Below are positions 17,334 to 27,322 of a stretch of DNA of 64,000 nt, one piece after another (the stretch's first letter is position 1; every line of letters begins with the position of its first letter). A program made the translations under genes and the position numbers. The notes beneath the pieces were generated by a model. It was not told the DNA's origin, ran no database searches, and saw only the letters and a list, made by a program, of their open reading frames with translations. This stretch comes from Methylococcales bacterium (GTDB taxonomy: Bacteria; Pseudomonadota; Gammaproteobacteria; Methylococcales; Methylomonadaceae), in NCBI GenBank assembly GCA_026398895.1, contig JAPLRZ010000061.1:1-64000 (forward strand). The letters are read 5' to 3'.

Positions 17334-18252
17334 AACCTTTGACCTCTAGTGTTTGAATAATACCTGATTTATTTAATCGTAAGCCGTGTTGTGCCTCAAT
17401 AATGCCGATTTTTTGGCAATAATTGGGGACTAGCGATGCTTTTTCGGGGTTCACAGTAAAGCACAGTTGATAATCATCACCTGCGACTAATGGCATAATC
17501 CAATCGCCTGTGTCTTGAATGTAACTTAAAACCGTATCAGATAAAGGTAGCTCTTCCCAATGCAAACACGCACCGACGTGGCTTTGTTGCAGAATATGCC
17601 CTAAATCACTGGCTAAACCGTCCGATATATCAATACAGGCATTGGCTACACCGATTAGCATTTGCCCTGTATCACACGCAGGGTCGGGCTGATTAAATTG
17701 TTTTAAGGCATTATCGGGTTCAGTGCAATCATAGCCTTGGGTAATTTTTAAGCCTAATCCAGCGTCGCCAATATTGCCTGACAGGTAAATAAAATCACCT
17801 ACTTTTGCCGCTGAGCGAGTGAGCGCGAGACCGCGTGGCACTAAACCTAAAGCGTGTACGGTGAGCGTCAATGCACCCGCAGTAGTATCACCGCCAATTA
17901 AATCAACAGAATAGCGTTCAGCTAGTGTTAAAAATCCTTTCGCAAACGCGCTTAACCATGCTTCATTGACGCTAGGCAAGGTGATTGCCAGTGTTACTGA
18001 CAGCGGTTTAGCACCCATGCTGGCTAAATCGCTTAAATTGACCGCGAGTAATTTGTGTCCAAGTTGCTCAGGATCAGTGTCTTTAAAAAAATGTACATTT
18101 TCTACCATCGTATCGGTGGTGATAGCGAGTTCATAGCCATCTGGAATAGTTAGTAACGCACAATCATCACCAATTCCTAGGCGAGTCGAGGCATTTTTAA
18201 CGGCTTGCTGGGTAAAAAATCGCTGAATCAGGGAAAATTCGGAAAGCGGCAT
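17317..18252 (-). CDS. thiL: thiamine-monophosphate kinase
   Basis: 311 residues. ThiL phosphorylates thiamine monophosphate to the cofactor thiamine diphosphate. The start SEFSLIQRFF, GIGDDCALL, TDTMVENVHFF, HKLLAVNLSDLASMGA and CIDISDGLASDLGHI are the family's nucleotide- and metal-binding motifs. It lies four bases after nusB. The nusB-thiL-pgpA order is conserved in many Gammaproteobacteria. Confidence 0.96.
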   Translation of the reverse strand: MPLSEFSLIQRFFTQQAVKNASTRLGIGDDCALLTIPDGYELAITTDTMVENVHFFKDTDPEQLGHKLLAVNLSDLASMGAKPLSVTLAITLPSVNEAWLSAFAKGFLTLAERYSVDLIGGDTTAGALTLTVHALGLVPRGLALTRSAAKVGDFIYLSGNIGDAGLGLKITQGYDCTEPDNALKQFNQPDPACDTGQMLIGVANACIDISDGLASDLGHILQQSHVGACLHWEELPLSDTVLSYIQDTGDWIMPLVAGDDYQLCFTVNPEKASLVPNYCQKIGIIEAQHGLRLNKSGIIQTLEVKGYEHFS

Positions 18253-18256
18253 AAGC

Positions 18257-18694
18257 TTATTTTGACTGAGCTTTAGCTTGAATTTCTATGGCACGTTTTT
18301 GTTGGGCAATTTTGTCCAAAATGCCATTGACATAACGATGACTGCCATCGGCACCAAAACATTTAGCCAGATTGATACTCTCATTTAATATGACTCGGTA
18401 GGGCATATCCAAGCGGTGTATCAATTCATAAGTGCCAATTCGTAAAATAGCTCGCTCCACAGGATCGATATTATCGACAGGACGGTCAACAAATTCACTT
18501 AATGCGGCATCAATCAGTTCTAAATTTTTGGGTATGCCATAAAAAATCTCAGTGAAATAACTTTTTTGTGCATCTTTTAAACGTTCTTCTTCTAAAAATT
18601 GTCGTTCGATTTCACTCAGGTTTTGTCCTGTCATTTGCCATTGATACAGGGCTTGAACAGCGGCTTTTCGTGCATTGGTACGCGCTTGACTCAT
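18257..18694 (-). CDS. nusB: transcription antitermination factor NusB
   Basis: 145 residues. NusB, with S10 (NusE), binds boxA of rRNA leaders and supports antitermination. The N-terminal ARKAAVQALYQWQMTG and C-terminal LIHRLDMPYRVILNESINLAKCFGADGSHRYVNGILD are diagnostic. First gene of the minus-strand nusB-thiL-pgpA operon; ribH, which often precedes nusB, is not present. Confidence 0.96.
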   Translation of the reverse strand: MSQARTNARKAAVQALYQWQMTGQNLSEIERQFLEEERLKDAQKSYFTEIFYGIPKNLELIDAALSEFVDRPVDNIDPVERAILRIGTYELIHRLDMPYRVILNESINLAKCFGADGSHRYVNGILDKIAQQKRAIEIQAKAQSK

Positions 18695-19057
18695 TAGGTT
18701 TCCAAATGGTTATATAAATCTTTCGATGGTTAATGGTGTGATGCTATCTTTTTTAAGCTTAAGCGTTCATGAATACGTTGGCAACAGGAAGTTGTTGAAT
18801 AGCTATTCTTAGGTTACAGCTGATAAGTGTTCAATTGTACCAGTAATACGCGCTTGGCTTGGTGAATAACCAAGGCTGATAATAGCGATTCTATCATCAA
18901 AAAAGACAGTGCTAATACAAGCATTAAGATTAAAGTGATGCTTGTGATAAGCCTGATAGAAGCTTTATATCTTAAACAGTATTAGCTTTTTTGCATTGTT
19001 AAAGTCAGTGATACACTGCATACAGGGTTCAATAGCTAATTTTCTTAAATAAATTTA
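18695..19057. other. 363-base divergent intergenic region
   Basis: It separates nusB (minus) from the tRNA cluster (plus). No gene is seen on either strand. One small hairpin is readable (ACAAGCAT 18917-18924 with ATGCTTGT 18938-18945), and an imperfect palindrome around GCTTGGT/ACCAAGGC lies near 18853-18874. The nusB promoter must lie at the left side but I could not fix it. Confidence 0.4.
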
Positions 19058-19086
19058 TTGACTCAATAGGTTTTATAAAATATAAT
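19058..19086 (+). promoter_or_regulatory. sigma-70 promoter of the tRNA cluster
   Basis: TTGACT (19058-19063), a 17-base spacer and a perfect TATAAT (19081-19086). The first mature tRNA base is 21 bases past the -10, which leaves a short 5' leader. A textbook strong promoter for a stable RNA unit. Confidence 0.9.
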
Positions 19087-19106
19087 GCACAGCTTATCCA
19101 AATATT

Positions 19107-19191
19107 GGAGGGGTTCCCGAGCGGCCAAAGGGATCAGACTGTAAATCTGCCGGCTCTGCCTTCGGAGGTTCGAATCCTCCCCCCTCCACCA
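19107..19191 (+). tRNA. tRNA-Tyr (GTA)
   Basis: 85 bases including an encoded CCA. The acceptor stem GGAGGGG pairs with CCCCTCC. The anticodon is GTA in ACTGTAAAT, and a long variable arm marks it as class II. The T-arm GGTTCGAATCC is intact. First of the tRNA run before secE. Confidence 0.98.
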
Positions 19192-19211
19192 TCTTTGAGT
19201 TAATCGAGTCT

Positions 19212-19285
19212 GCGGGTGTAGTTCAATGGTAGAACTCCAGCCTTCCAAGCTGATCACGTGGGTTCGATTCCCATCACCCGCTCCA
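19212..19285 (+). tRNA. tRNA-Gly (TCC)
   Basis: 74 bases with encoded CCA. Acceptor GCGGGTG pairs with CACCCGC, discriminator T. The anticodon loop CTTCCAA gives TCC. T-loop GGTTCGATTCC is intact. It lies 20 bases after tRNA-Tyr, in the order known from the E. coli tufB locus. Confidence 0.98.
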
Positions 19286-19301
19286 TAGTCTATCGAATTT
19301 A

Positions 19302-19377
<76 letters not shown>

Positions 19378-19400
19378 TTTAAAGTGCGATGCGGTTCGCT

Positions 19401-19409
19401 TGGTATAAT
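19401..19409 (+). promoter_or_regulatory. extended -10 element upstream of tRNA-Trp
   Basis: TGGTATAAT is an extended -10 (TGn before a perfect TATAAT) in the 155-base gap between tRNA-Thr and tRNA-Trp. No clear -35 is present. It may start a tRNA-Trp-secE-nusG transcript. Confidence 0.45.
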
Positions 19410-19532
19410 TTTTAGGTTGTTTTCGAGCTAATAGCGTATCGGTTGGCGACGAAATTTAATAGCCATCGTTGTGTTGGTGGTTGAATAATAGCTTTGGTTG
19501 ATGTATCATAATAAGTTCAATTTTTTCTGAAT

Positions 19533-19608
19533 AGGTCAGTAGTTCAATTGGTAGAATGGCGGTCTCCAAAACCGCTGGTTGGGGGTTCGAGACCCTCCTG
19601 GCCTGCCA
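19533..19608 (+). tRNA. tRNA-Trp (CCA)
   Basis: 76 bases with encoded CCA. Acceptor AGGTCAG pairs with CTGGCCT apart from a G-T pair. The anticodon loop CTCCAAA gives CCA. T-arm GGGTTCGAGACCC is intact. It lies 47 bases before secE, the usual bacterial tRNA-Trp-secE-nusG arrangement. Confidence 0.97.
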
Positions 19609-19655
19609 TTCAGTTTAAAATAATAAATACCACTCATCTTCATAATAAATAACAC

Positions 19656-20036
19656 ATGAAAATCCAAGCAGAAGCGCAGACAGCTGTATTTGATGTTGTC
19701 AAGCAAGTCTTTTCCGTTGTCTTTGTAGTTGCTGGTGTAGCTGCATTTTATCGTTTTTCAGAAGCTGTTCCTCTTTTATATCGGGTTCTAGGTCTATTGG
19801 TTGTTATGTTGGCGGCAATGGGCTTAATGCTTACCACAGAGATTGGGAAAAATGTCTGGCTTTTTGTTTTAGAGTCTAAACAAGAGGTTAGAAAAGTCGT
19901 TTGGCCGACCCGCGAGGAAACAGTGCGTACTACCTTGTTGGTGTTTGCAATGGTCACTGTCGTGGGGCTTATTCTTTGGTTTTTAGATATGTTCCTCTTT
20001 TGGGGTGTGCGGTTTCTAACAGGGCAGGGCGGATAA
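19656..20036 (+). CDS. secE: preprotein translocase subunit SecE
   Basis: 126 residues, the long three-helix form typical of Gammaproteobacteria. Hydrophobic helices lie at about 14-32, 40-60 and 93-113. The conserved cytoplasmic hinge [20 protein letters not shown] is at about 73-92. SecE clamps SecY in the SecYEG channel. nusG follows after four bases. Confidence 0.96.
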   Translation: MKIQAEAQTAVFDVVKQVFSVVFVVAGVAAFYRFSEAVPLLYRVLGLLVVMLAAMGLMLTTEIGKNVWLFVLESKQEVRKVVWPTREETVRTTLLVFAMVTVVGLILWFLDMFLFWGVRFLTGQGG

Positions 20037-20040
20037 AAAT

Positions 20041-20574
20041 ATGGCTTTGCGCTGGTATGTTGTACACGCCTATTCCAATTTTGAAAATAAAGTTAAACAA
20101 GCTTTGGAAGATAGAATTAAGCGCGAAGGTTTAGAGCAGTTTTTCGGTAAAATCTTGGTGCCTACTGAGGAAGTCGTAGAAATGCGCATGGGGCAGCAAA
20201 GAAAAAGCGAAAGGAAGTTTTTTCCAGGTTATGTTTTAGTACAGATGGAACTGACTGATGAAACGTGGCATTTAGTCAAGGATGTACCTAAGGTACTAGG
20301 CTTTATAGGCGGAACGTCTGATCGACCCGCTCCTATTTCTGAAAAAGAGGCGATGTCTATACTTGATAGAGTGGAAGAAGGTGTCAATAAGCCTCGTCCT
20401 AAGACTTTATTTGAGGCTGGCGAAGTTATTAGGGTTGTCGATGGGCCATTTAAAGATTTCAATGGTGTTGTTGAAGAAGTGAATTATGAAAAAAGTAAGT
20501 TGAAAATATCAGTGCTTATTTTTGGTCGTTCTACTTCTGTTGAGTTGGGTTTTAGTCAGGTTGAAAAAAGCTAG
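20041..20574 (+). CDS. nusG: transcription termination/antitermination factor NusG
   Basis: 177 residues. The N-terminal NGN domain (start [21 protein letters not shown]) binds RNA polymerase. The C-terminal KOW domain ([21 protein letters not shown], about 125-177) contacts Rho or S10. This couples transcription to termination or translation. Cotranscribed with secE; followed by a terminator-like stem before rplK. Confidence 0.97.
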   Translation: MALRWYVVHAYSNFENKVKQALEDRIKREGLEQFFGKILVPTEEVVEMRMGQQRKSERKFFPGYVLVQMELTDETWHLVKDVPKVLGFIGGTSDRPAPISEKEAMSILDRVEEGVNKPRPKTLFEAGEVIRVVDGPFKDFNGVVEEVNYEKSKLKISVLIFGRSTSVELGFSQVEKS

Positions 20575-20607
20575 TTATTGGTATTGTTTGATAATTAGTA
20601 ATTAATA

Positions 20608-20638
20608 AATCTCTATCTGCATAAGGTAGGGATTTTTT
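20608..20638 (+). terminator. terminator/attenuator between nusG and rplK
   Basis: A 10-bp stem with two G-U pairs (20608-20617 with 20625-20634), a 7-base loop and a T-run to 20638. It separates secE-nusG from the ribosomal rplK unit, which then needs its own promoter or readthrough. Confidence 0.75.
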
Positions 20639-20687
20639 GTGTCTAGGGGAGCATTACGGTGCGATTGTACCCATATTGGAGTAGAAA

Positions 20688-21119
20688 ATGGCAAAAAAAA
20701 TAGCTGCATATATTAAATTACAAGTGCCAGCGGGTGAGGCAAAGCCGAGTCCACCTGTAGGTCCTGCATTGGGTCAGCGTGGCGTTAACATCATGGAGTT
20801 TTGTAAAGCATTTAATGCTAAGACTCAGGATGTAGAAAAAGGCCTGCCTTTACCTGTTGTTATTACTGTTTACAGTGATCGTAGTTTTACCTTTATTACT
20901 AAAACACCACCCGCCTCTATCTTGCTGAAAAAAGCAGTGGGTATAAAAAGTGGCAGTAGCACTCCAAATACCAAAAAAGTGGGTACAGTGACGCGTGAGC
21001 AATTAGAAGAAATTGCTAGAACTAAAATGGAAGATTTGAACGCTGCAAATCTTGAGGCGGCGGTAAAAACAATTGCAGGCAGTGCGCGTAGCATGGGTCT
21101 GAATGTGGAGGGATTATAA
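20688..21119 (+). CDS. rplK: 50S ribosomal protein L11
   Basis: 143 residues. L11 forms the base of the GTPase-associated region with L10-L7/L12. The N-terminal [31 protein letters not shown] and the C-terminal rRNA-binding [12 protein letters not shown] and ARSMGL are intact. The last base of its TAA is the first of rplA (TAATG), the usual coupled L11-L1 operon. Confidence 0.98.
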   Translation: MAKKIAAYIKLQVPAGEAKPSPPVGPALGQRGVNIMEFCKAFNAKTQDVEKGLPLPVVITVYSDRSFTFITKTPPASILLKKAVGIKSGSSTPNTKKVGTVTREQLEEIARTKMEDLNAANLEAAVKTIAGSARSMGLNVEGL

Positions 21120-21814
21120 TGGCTAAGTTATCAAAAAAAGCGAAAATCATTAAAGCAAAGGTTGATAAAACCAAGCAATATTCAATCACTGAAGCGGTTG
21201 CCTTATTGAAAGAATTAGGGACAGCTAAATTTGCTGAGGCCATTGATGTCAGCGTTAATTTAGGCGTAGATCCGCGTAAATCTGATCAAAACGTGCGTGG
21301 CGCGACTGTGTTGCCAAACGGTACAGGTAAGACAGTGCGTGTTGCTGTATTTACTCAAGGTGCTAATGCAGATGCAGCAAGAGCGGCAGGTGCTGATATT
21401 GTCGGTATGGACGATTTAGGCGATTTGGTCAAAAAAGGCGAAATGAATTTTGACGTGGTTATCGCATCTCCTGATGCAATGCGTGTCGTCGGTCAATTAG
21501 GTCAAATTTTAGGTCCTAGAGGCTTAATGCCTAACCCTAAAGTGGGTACAGTAACTGCTGATGTCGCTACTGCGGTCAAAAATGCTAAATCTGGTCAAGT
21601 ACGCTATCGTACTGATAAGTCGGGTATTATTCACTGCACATTGGGTAAAGTTGCATTTGAAGCTGAAGCAATTCAAGGTAACTTGGAAGCGTTGTTGGCT
21701 GATTTAAGAAGAATGAAACCAACAGCTGCTAAAGGTGTTTACATCAAAAAGATTACTCTATCTTCAACGATGGGTCCTGGTTTGTGGTTAGACGCTAGTA
21801 GCCTTACTAGCTAA
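21119..21814 (+). CDS. rplA: 50S ribosomal protein L1
   Basis: 231 residues, full length. L1 builds the mobile stalk that handles E-site tRNA and represses its own rplK-rplA message in E. coli. Conserved pieces include [36 protein letters not shown] and [15 protein letters not shown]. It overlaps the rplK stop by one base. Confidence 0.98.
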   Translation: MAKLSKKAKIIKAKVDKTKQYSITEAVALLKELGTAKFAEAIDVSVNLGVDPRKSDQNVRGATVLPNGTGKTVRVAVFTQGANADAARAAGADIVGMDDLGDLVKKGEMNFDVVIASPDAMRVVGQLGQILGPRGLMPNPKVGTVTADVATAVKNAKSGQVRYRTDKSGIIHCTLGKVAFEAEAIQGNLEALLADLRRMKPTAAKGVYIKKITLSSTMGPGLWLDASSLTS

Positions 21815-22016
21815 GTACTAAAGAACTTTGGGTTGCCGTTATGCGGTAACCGTCAAAGACCGCAGGCGTTGTAAAACTTAATAGCAGCATGGTTGCGAAA
21901 CTATGTTCCTGCGTAGACGGACTGGAACCGTGTGGGGAAAGAAACCGTAAGGAAGCACTCTATTTGGAGTGCGTTTTATTTATCTGGACACCCCAGAACA
22001 TTACCGGAGGTAAACA
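21815..22016 (+). promoter_or_regulatory. rplJL leader with L10-binding structure
   Basis: This 202-base leader has the features of the ribosomal L10 leader: GACCGCAGGCG pairs with CCTGCGTAGACGG across about 21857-21920, forming the kinked stem bound by L10-(L12)4. A short hairpin GCACTC/GAGTGC (21955-21972) with a T-rich tail lies just before the rplJ ribosome-binding site GGAGG. Repression of rplJL translation by L10 is the expected regulation; this is inference from the family. Confidence 0.75.
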
Positions 22017-22520
22017 GTGGCACTAAATTTAGATAGCAAAAAAGCTGTCGTAGAAGAGGTTGCTCAATACGCCGCTAAAGCGCATTCTGCTGTTGCAGCA
22101 GAATATCGTGGTTTAACAGTAACGGAATTGACCGAACTGCGTAAAACAGCGAGAGAAACAGGCGTTTATTTGCGAGTGGTAAAAAATACTCTGGCAAAAC
22201 GTGCAGTAGCTGGTACTGAATTTGAATGTATGCAAGAGGGTCTAGTCGGTCCTTTGTTAATTGCATTTTCAATGGAAGATCCAGGTGGTGCGGCGCGTTT
22301 AATCAGTGGTTTTGCCAAAACCCACGACAAATTAATCACTAAGATTGTTGCTATTGGTGGGCAGTCTTACGGTGCTTCTGAATTAGCTCGCTTGGCAAGT
22401 TTGCCAACACGAGATCAAGGCATTGCACTATTAATGTCAGTCATGAAGGCACCTGTAGCGAAGTTAGTACGCACCTTGGCAGCACTGGGCGACCAGAAGC
22501 AAGAGCAAGAAGCGGCATAA
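22017..22520 (+). CDS. rplJ: 50S ribosomal protein L10
   Basis: 167 residues, GTG start after GGAGG. L10 anchors the L7/L12 dimers on the ribosome. The N-terminal KKAVVEEVAQYAAKAHSAVAAEYRGLTV and the VVKNTLAKRAVAGT motif bind rRNA; the C-terminal helix (LVRTLAALGDQKQ) carries L12. It follows its autoregulatory leader. Confidence 0.97.
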   Translation: MALNLDSKKAVVEEVAQYAAKAHSAVAAEYRGLTVTELTELRKTARETGVYLRVVKNTLAKRAVAGTEFECMQEGLVGPLLIAFSMEDPGGAARLISGFAKTHDKLITKIVAIGGQSYGASELARLASLPTRDQGIALLMSVMKAPVAKLVRTLAALGDQKQEQEAA

Positions 22521-22582
22521 TTCGTTAAACCTGTTATCCCGTCGTATCGACGGTTTAAAACTATTATTTAGAGAAACTCACA

Positions 22583-22951
22583 ATGGCAATATCAAAAGAA
22601 GACATTTTGGAAGCAGTCTCCACTATGACCGTTATGGAAATCGTTGATTTAGTGTCAGCGATGGAAGAGAAATTTGGCGTAACTGCTGCTGTTGCAACTG
22701 CGGCTGCTCCAGCTGCAGCGGCTGCAGCGGTTGAAGAGCAAACAGAATTTGATGTAATTCTGACTGGCTTCGGCGAAAATAAAGTGGCTATTATTAAAAT
22801 AGTTCGTACCATCACAGGTTTAGGCTTAAAAGAAGCAAAAGACGCTGTTGAAGGTGTACCGACTGTATTAAAAGAAGGCATTCCTAAAGCTGAAGCAGAA
22901 GCAATTAAAACGCAACTGATAGAAGCAGGCGCGGCTGTTGACGTTAAATAA
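22583..22951 (+). CDS. rplL: 50S ribosomal protein L7/L12
   Basis: 122 residues. The N-terminal dimerisation domain, an Ala-rich hinge (about 36-52) and the C-terminal factor-binding domain with [25 protein letters not shown] are present. It recruits translation GTPases. As elsewhere it is made from the L10 mRNA, in excess over L10. Confidence 0.98.
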   Translation: MAISKEDILEAVSTMTVMEIVDLVSAMEEKFGVTAAVATAAAPAAAAAAVEEQTEFDVILTGFGENKVAIIKIVRTITGLGLKEAKDAVEGVPTVLKEGIPKAEAEAIKTQLIEAGAAVDVK

Positions 22952-22987
22952 CGTTTGACTCACACTAAGGCTTTTGCCTTTGTAGAG

Positions 22988-23015
22988 GGCTGGTGGCTTA
23001 TGCCATCGGCCTTTT
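22988..23015 (+). terminator. rplL-rpoB attenuator hairpin
   Basis: A 10-bp stem (22988-22997 with 23002-23011, two G-U pairs) with a TTAT loop, followed by TTTT. It corresponds in position to the attenuator that lowers rpoBC transcription relative to rplJL in E. coli. A smaller AAGGC/GCCTT stem lies just before it. Confidence 0.75.
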
Positions 23016-23116
23016 ACTGCTTGACATAAATGCTCACTGTTTATATCTCCAGCAGTTACCCTCTGTTGCACACCGCACAGTAGAAACAATTCATGATGAA
23101 AAGGTTTGGAAGCGAT

Positions 23117-26100
23117 ATGTCCTACTCTTTTACCGAAAAAAAGCGTATACGAAACAACTTTGGGAAAAGCACTGAAGTGCTTGATGTCCCATATCTTTTA
23201 GCAACACAACTAGATTCTTATGCCAGCTTTTTGCAATCAGGTGTTACGCCAGATAAGCGTACTGATACTGGCTTACACGCCGCATTTTCTAGCGTATTTC
23301 CGATTGAAAGCCATTCGGGCTATGCGGTATTGGAATATGTCAGGTATAGATTAGGCGAGCCTGTCTTTGATGTCAGGGAATGTCAACAGCGCGGCGTAAC
23401 CTTTGCAGCACCTTTGCGGGTATTGGTACGTCTTGTTATCTACGATAAAGAAGCCGCAGCTAATGCTAAAGTCGTTAAAGACATACGCGAACAAGAAGTC
23501 TATATGGGCGAACTACCCTTAATGACCGATAACGGCACCTTTGTTATCAATGGTACTGAGCGCGTTATCGTCTCACAGTTACACCGTTCACCAGGAGTGT
23601 TTTTTGATCATGATAAGGGTAAAACCCACTCATCAGGCAAGCTTCTGTTTAACGCGCGGGTCATTCCTTATCGTGGTTCTTGGTTAGATTTTGAATTTGA
23701 CCACAAAGACTGCGTTTATGTGCGCATAGACCGCCGTAGAAAAATCCCCGCTACCATTTTATTGCGGGCTTTAGGTTACGATAACGAAGACATGATCAAT
23801 ATCTTCTTCGAAACCAATAAATTTACCTTAAGTGCAGATAAATGTTTATTTCACATCATTCCAGAAAGAATGCGTGGCGAAATTGCTGCATTTGATATTA
23901 AAAATAACGATCAGGTTTTGGTCGAAGAAGGACGGCGAATTACCTCCAAGCATATCCGCGAGATGAACAAAGTGGAACTTACCCAAGTGGAAGTTCCCAG
24001 AGCTTATCTAATCGGTAAAATTGTTGGTAGTAACCTTATTGACCAAAGTACGGGTGAAATTATTGTTAACGTCAATGATGAATTGACCGATGCCTTGATT
24101 GATCGCTGCATTGATAGCGGTATTACTGAACTCAATACCCTATTTGTCAATGATTTGGACAATGGACCTTACATTTCTAACGCAATGCGTATTGATAATT
24201 CAACCAATGCGTTAGAAGCGTTGGTCGAGATTTATCGCATGATGCGCCCAGGCGAACCACCCACAAAAGAATCTGCGGAAAATTTATTCCAAAATTTATT
24301 CTTTACTGATGAACGCTACGATTTATCGACCGTAGGACGAATGAAGTTTAATCGTCGTTTGGGTAGAGAAGAAATTATCGGCACAGGAACGTTGACTAAA
24401 GCCGATATTATTGATGTTCTGAAAGAATTAATAAAAATTCGTAATGGTAACGGCACGGTTGATGACATCGATCATTTAGGTAATAGACGGGTGCGTTCAG
24501 TCGGTGAAATGATTGAAAACCAATTCCGTGTTGGCTTGGTGAGAGTTGAAAGAGCGGTTAAAGAACGCTTAACGTTGGCTGATTCTGAAGGCTTAGTGCC
24601 GCAAGAAATTATTAATGCCAAACCAGTTTCAGCGGCGGTGAAAGAATTTTTTGGTTCTAGCCAATTGTCACAGTTTATGGATCAAAATAATCCATTGTCT
24701 CAAGTGACCCACAAACGCCGTGTGTCCGCTTTAGGACCGGGTGGTTTAGCGAGAGAACGTGCAGGCTTTGAAGTGCGTGACGTACACGCAACCCATTATG
24801 GTCGCGTATGTCCAATTGAAACGCCTGAGGGACCCAACATTGGTTTGATTAACTCGCTGTCAGTTTATGCGCGTACCAATAACTATGGTTTCTTAGAAAC
24901 GCCGTATCGTAAAGTGGTTGATGGTAAAGTAACCGATCAAGTGGATTATTTATCCGCCATTGAAGAAGGTGAATTTGTTATTGCGCAGGCGAGTGTACCC
25001 GTCAACGCAGAAGGTAAATTAGTTGATGGCTTAGTATCTTGCCGCCATAAAGATGAGTTTGCCTTGGCGATGTCCGATACTGTGCAGTATATGGACGTAT
25101 CATCCAAACAAATCGTCTCGGTTGCTGCCTCGATTATTCCATTCTTAGAGCATGACGACGCGAACCGTGCATTAATGGGTTCTAATATGCAGCGTCAAGC
25201 GGTACCCACACTAAGAGCTGAAAAGCCATTAGTCGGTACAGGCATGGAAAGAACAGTCGCAAAAGATTCGGGGGTAACGGTAGTTGCCACGCGTGGCGGT
25301 AAAATCGAAGCCGTTGATGCGGCGCGTATTGTGGTTCGTGTCAATGACACAGAAACCGAAACGGGTACCTCAGGCGTTGATATTTATAACCTGATTAAAT
25401 ACACACGTTCTAACCAAAACACCTGTATTAATCAAAAACCATTAGTTAAACCAGGTGACATCGTCCAAGCGGGCGACATTATGGCAGACGGTCCTTCAAC
25501 TGACATGGGTGAACTCGCACTAGGGCAGAATATGCTGGTTGCGTTCATGCCGTGGAATGGCTACAACTTCGAAGACTCGATTTTAGTCTCTGAGCGCGTC
25601 GTCAAAGAAGATCGTTTTACCACTATTCATATTGAAGAAAAAACCTGTGTTGCGCGTGATACTAAGCACAGCCCAGAGGAAATCACCGCTGATATTCCAA
25701 ATGTTAGTGAAGAAGCGTTGTCCAAATTGGACGAGTCTGGCATTGTTTATGTCGGTGCAGAAGTGAAAGGTGGCGATATTCTAGTCGGTAAAGTCACGCC
25801 TAAAGGCGAGACTCAACTGACTCCAGAGGAAAAATTGCTACGCGCTATTTTTGGTGAAAAAGCCGCTGATGTGAAAGATACTTCATTGCGCGTGCCTAGT
25901 AGTATTGAAGGGACAGTTATCGACGTGCAAGTGTTTACTCGTGACGGCGTTAAAAAAGACAAACGTGCCTTAGACATTGAGCAAGATGCGATTAAGCGTT
26001 ACCGTAAAGACCTAGACGATCAGCTAAAAATTCTCGAAGGCGATATTTACTCGCGTGTCGCAAATTTGTTGATTGGTAAAGTGGCTTTATCAGGTGCGTC

Positions 26101-27193
26101 TCAACTTAGAGCGGGAACAGAAATAAGCCAAGAATATTTGCAAAGCATCAAGCATTCAGATTGGCTTAAAATCAAGATGAAAGAGGAAGAGCTTAATCTT
26201 CAGCTGGAATTGGTTGTTGCTCAAATTGAGCAGCAACGTAAAGATTTTGATGAAAAGTTTGAAGTAAAGCGCAAAAAAATCGTCATGGGCGATGATTTAG
26301 CCCCAGGTGTGTTGAAAATGGTTAAGGTTTATTTAGCCGTGAAAAGACGCATTCAGCCAGGTGATAAAATGGCAGGTCGTCATGGTAACAAAGGCGTTAT
26401 CTCCATGATTAGACCGATTGAAGATATGCCTTTTACCGCTGATGGTAATCCTGTTGATATTGTATTAAATCCTCTCGGTGTACCTTCTCGTATGAACGTA
26501 GGACAGGTGCTGGAAACACATTTAGGTTGGGCAGCAAAAGGGCTAGGTATCAAAATCGGCAAAATGCTGGAAGCTAAAGCTAAAATAAATGAAATCAGAG
26601 AGTATCTGGATAAAATTTATAATAGCAGCGGTCGTAAAGAGGATTTAGATTCTTTTACCGATAAAGAAATCTTAGAAATGGCAGCCAATCTAGTCGCTGG
26701 CGTACCAATGGCGACTCCTGTATTTGACGGCGCGAGCGAAGACGAAATTCGCACCATGTTAAGATTGGCAGATTTGCCAGAGCATGGACAAGTGCAGTTG
26801 TTTGATGGCTTAACAGGCGAACCGTTTGAACGTGAAGTGACAGTCGGTTATATGTATATGCTAAAACTTAACCACTTAGTCGATGACAAAATGCACGCCC
26901 GTTCTACTGGTCCTTACAGTCTAGTCACTCAGCAACCGCTAGGTGGTAAAGCGCAATTTGGTGGACAACGTTTCGGTGAAATGGAAGTCTGGGCGTTAGA
27001 AGCTTATGGTGCTGCTTATACTCTGCAAGAAATGTTGACGGTCAAATCTGATGACGTGACAGGTAGAACGCGTATGTACAAAAACATCGTAGACGGTAAT
27101 CATAAAATGGAAGCGGGTATGCCCGAATCTTTTAATGTATTGCTGAAAGAAATTCGTTCTTTAGCAGTCAATATCGAGTTAGAAAGGGAATAA
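23117..27193 (+). CDS. rpoB: DNA-directed RNA polymerase beta subunit
   Basis: 1358 residues from the ATG giving [16 protein letters not shown], which matches the family N-terminus and has GGAAG seven bases upstream. An in-frame ATG at 23093 would add eight residues. The rifampicin-pocket segment ([16 protein letters not shown], then [14 protein letters not shown]) has the susceptible residues. The C-terminal clamp regions ([25 protein letters not shown], split by me) are intact. It forms the catalytic core with beta-prime. rpoC follows after an unusually long 129-base gap. Confidence 0.97.
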   Translation: MSYSFTEKKRIRNNFGKSTEVLDVPYLLATQLDSYASFLQSGVTPDKRTDTGLHAAFSSVFPIESHSGYAVLEYVRYRLGEPVFDVRECQQRGVTFAAPLRVLVRLVIYDKEAAANAKVVKDIREQEVYMGELPLMTDNGTFVINGTERVIVSQLHRSPGVFFDHDKGKTHSSGKLLFNARVIPYRGSWLDFEFDHKDCVYVRIDRRRKIPATILLRALGYDNEDMINIFFETNKFTLSADKCLFHIIPERMRGEIAAFDIKNNDQVLVEEGRRITSKHIREMNKVELTQVEVPRAYLIGKIVGSNLIDQSTGEIIVNVNDELTDALIDRCIDSGITELNTLFVNDLDNGPYISNAMRIDNSTNALEALVEIYRMMRPGEPPTKESAENLFQNLFFTDERYDLSTVGRMKFNRRLGREEIIGTGTLTKADIIDVLKELIKIRNGNGTVDDIDHLGNRRVRSVGEMIENQFRVGLVRVERAVKERLTLADSEGLVPQEIINAKPVSAAVKEFFGSSQLSQFMDQNNPLSQVTHKRRVSALGPGGLARERAGFEVRDVHATHYGRVCPIETPEGPNIGLINSLSVYARTNNYGFLETPYRKVVDGKVTDQVDYLSAIEEGEFVIAQASVPVNAEGKLVDGLVSCRHKDEFALAMSDTVQYMDVSSKQIVSVAASIIPFLEHDDANRALMGSNMQRQAVPTLRAEKPLVGTGMERTVAKDSGVTVVATRGGKIEAVDAARIVVRVNDTETETGTSGVDIYNLIKYTRSNQNTCINQKPLVKPGDIVQAGDIMADGPSTDMGELALGQNMLVAFMPWNGYNFEDSILVSERVVKEDRFTTIHIEEKTCVARDTKHSPEEITADIPNVSEEALSKLDESGIVYVGAEVKGGDILVGKVTPKGETQLTPEEKLLRAIFGEKAADVKDTSLRVPSSIEGTVIDVQVFTRDGVKKDKRALDIEQDAIKRYRKDLDDQLKILEGDIYSRVANLLIGKVALSGASQLRAGTEISQEYLQSIKHSDWLKIKMKEEELNLQLELVVAQIEQQRKDFDEKFEVKRKKIVMGDDLAPGVLKMVKVYLAVKRRIQPGDKMAGRHGNKGVISMIRPIEDMPFTADGNPVDIVLNPLGVPSRMNVGQVLETHLGWAAKGLGIKIGKMLEAKAKINEIREYLDKIYNSSGRKEDLDSFTDKEILEMAANLVAGVPMATPVFDGASEDEIRTMLRLADLPEHGQVQLFDGLTGEPFEREVTVGYMYMLKLNHLVDDKMHARSTGPYSLVTQQPLGGKAQFGGQRFGEMEVWALEAYGAAYTLQEMLTVKSDDVTGRTRMYKNIVDGNHKMEAGMPESFNVLLKEIRSLAVNIELERE

Positions 27194-27322
27194 CACTCCT
27201 CGTAGTTAGGGTATGAAGAGTCCGATAGCTTTAGTTATTGGCTAGAAAGCAGCTAAAACTGTTTTACTCCTTTACCCTACACGGCTGAACTACACCAGAA
27301 ACAATTTAAAGAGGACAAGCTC

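Noticed and set aside
19063-19257. 64-codon minus-strand ORF across tRNA-Tyr
   Set aside because: It is the antisense of the tRNA genes, with the GEDSNLRRQ-type reading that is a known false protein call. The tRNA folds are perfect.
20870-21243. Minus-strand ORFs opposite rplK/rplA, and similar ones opposite rpoB, rpoC, rplB and rplO
   Set aside because: They are shadows of strongly conserved plus-strand genes, with no ribosome-binding sites or known motifs.
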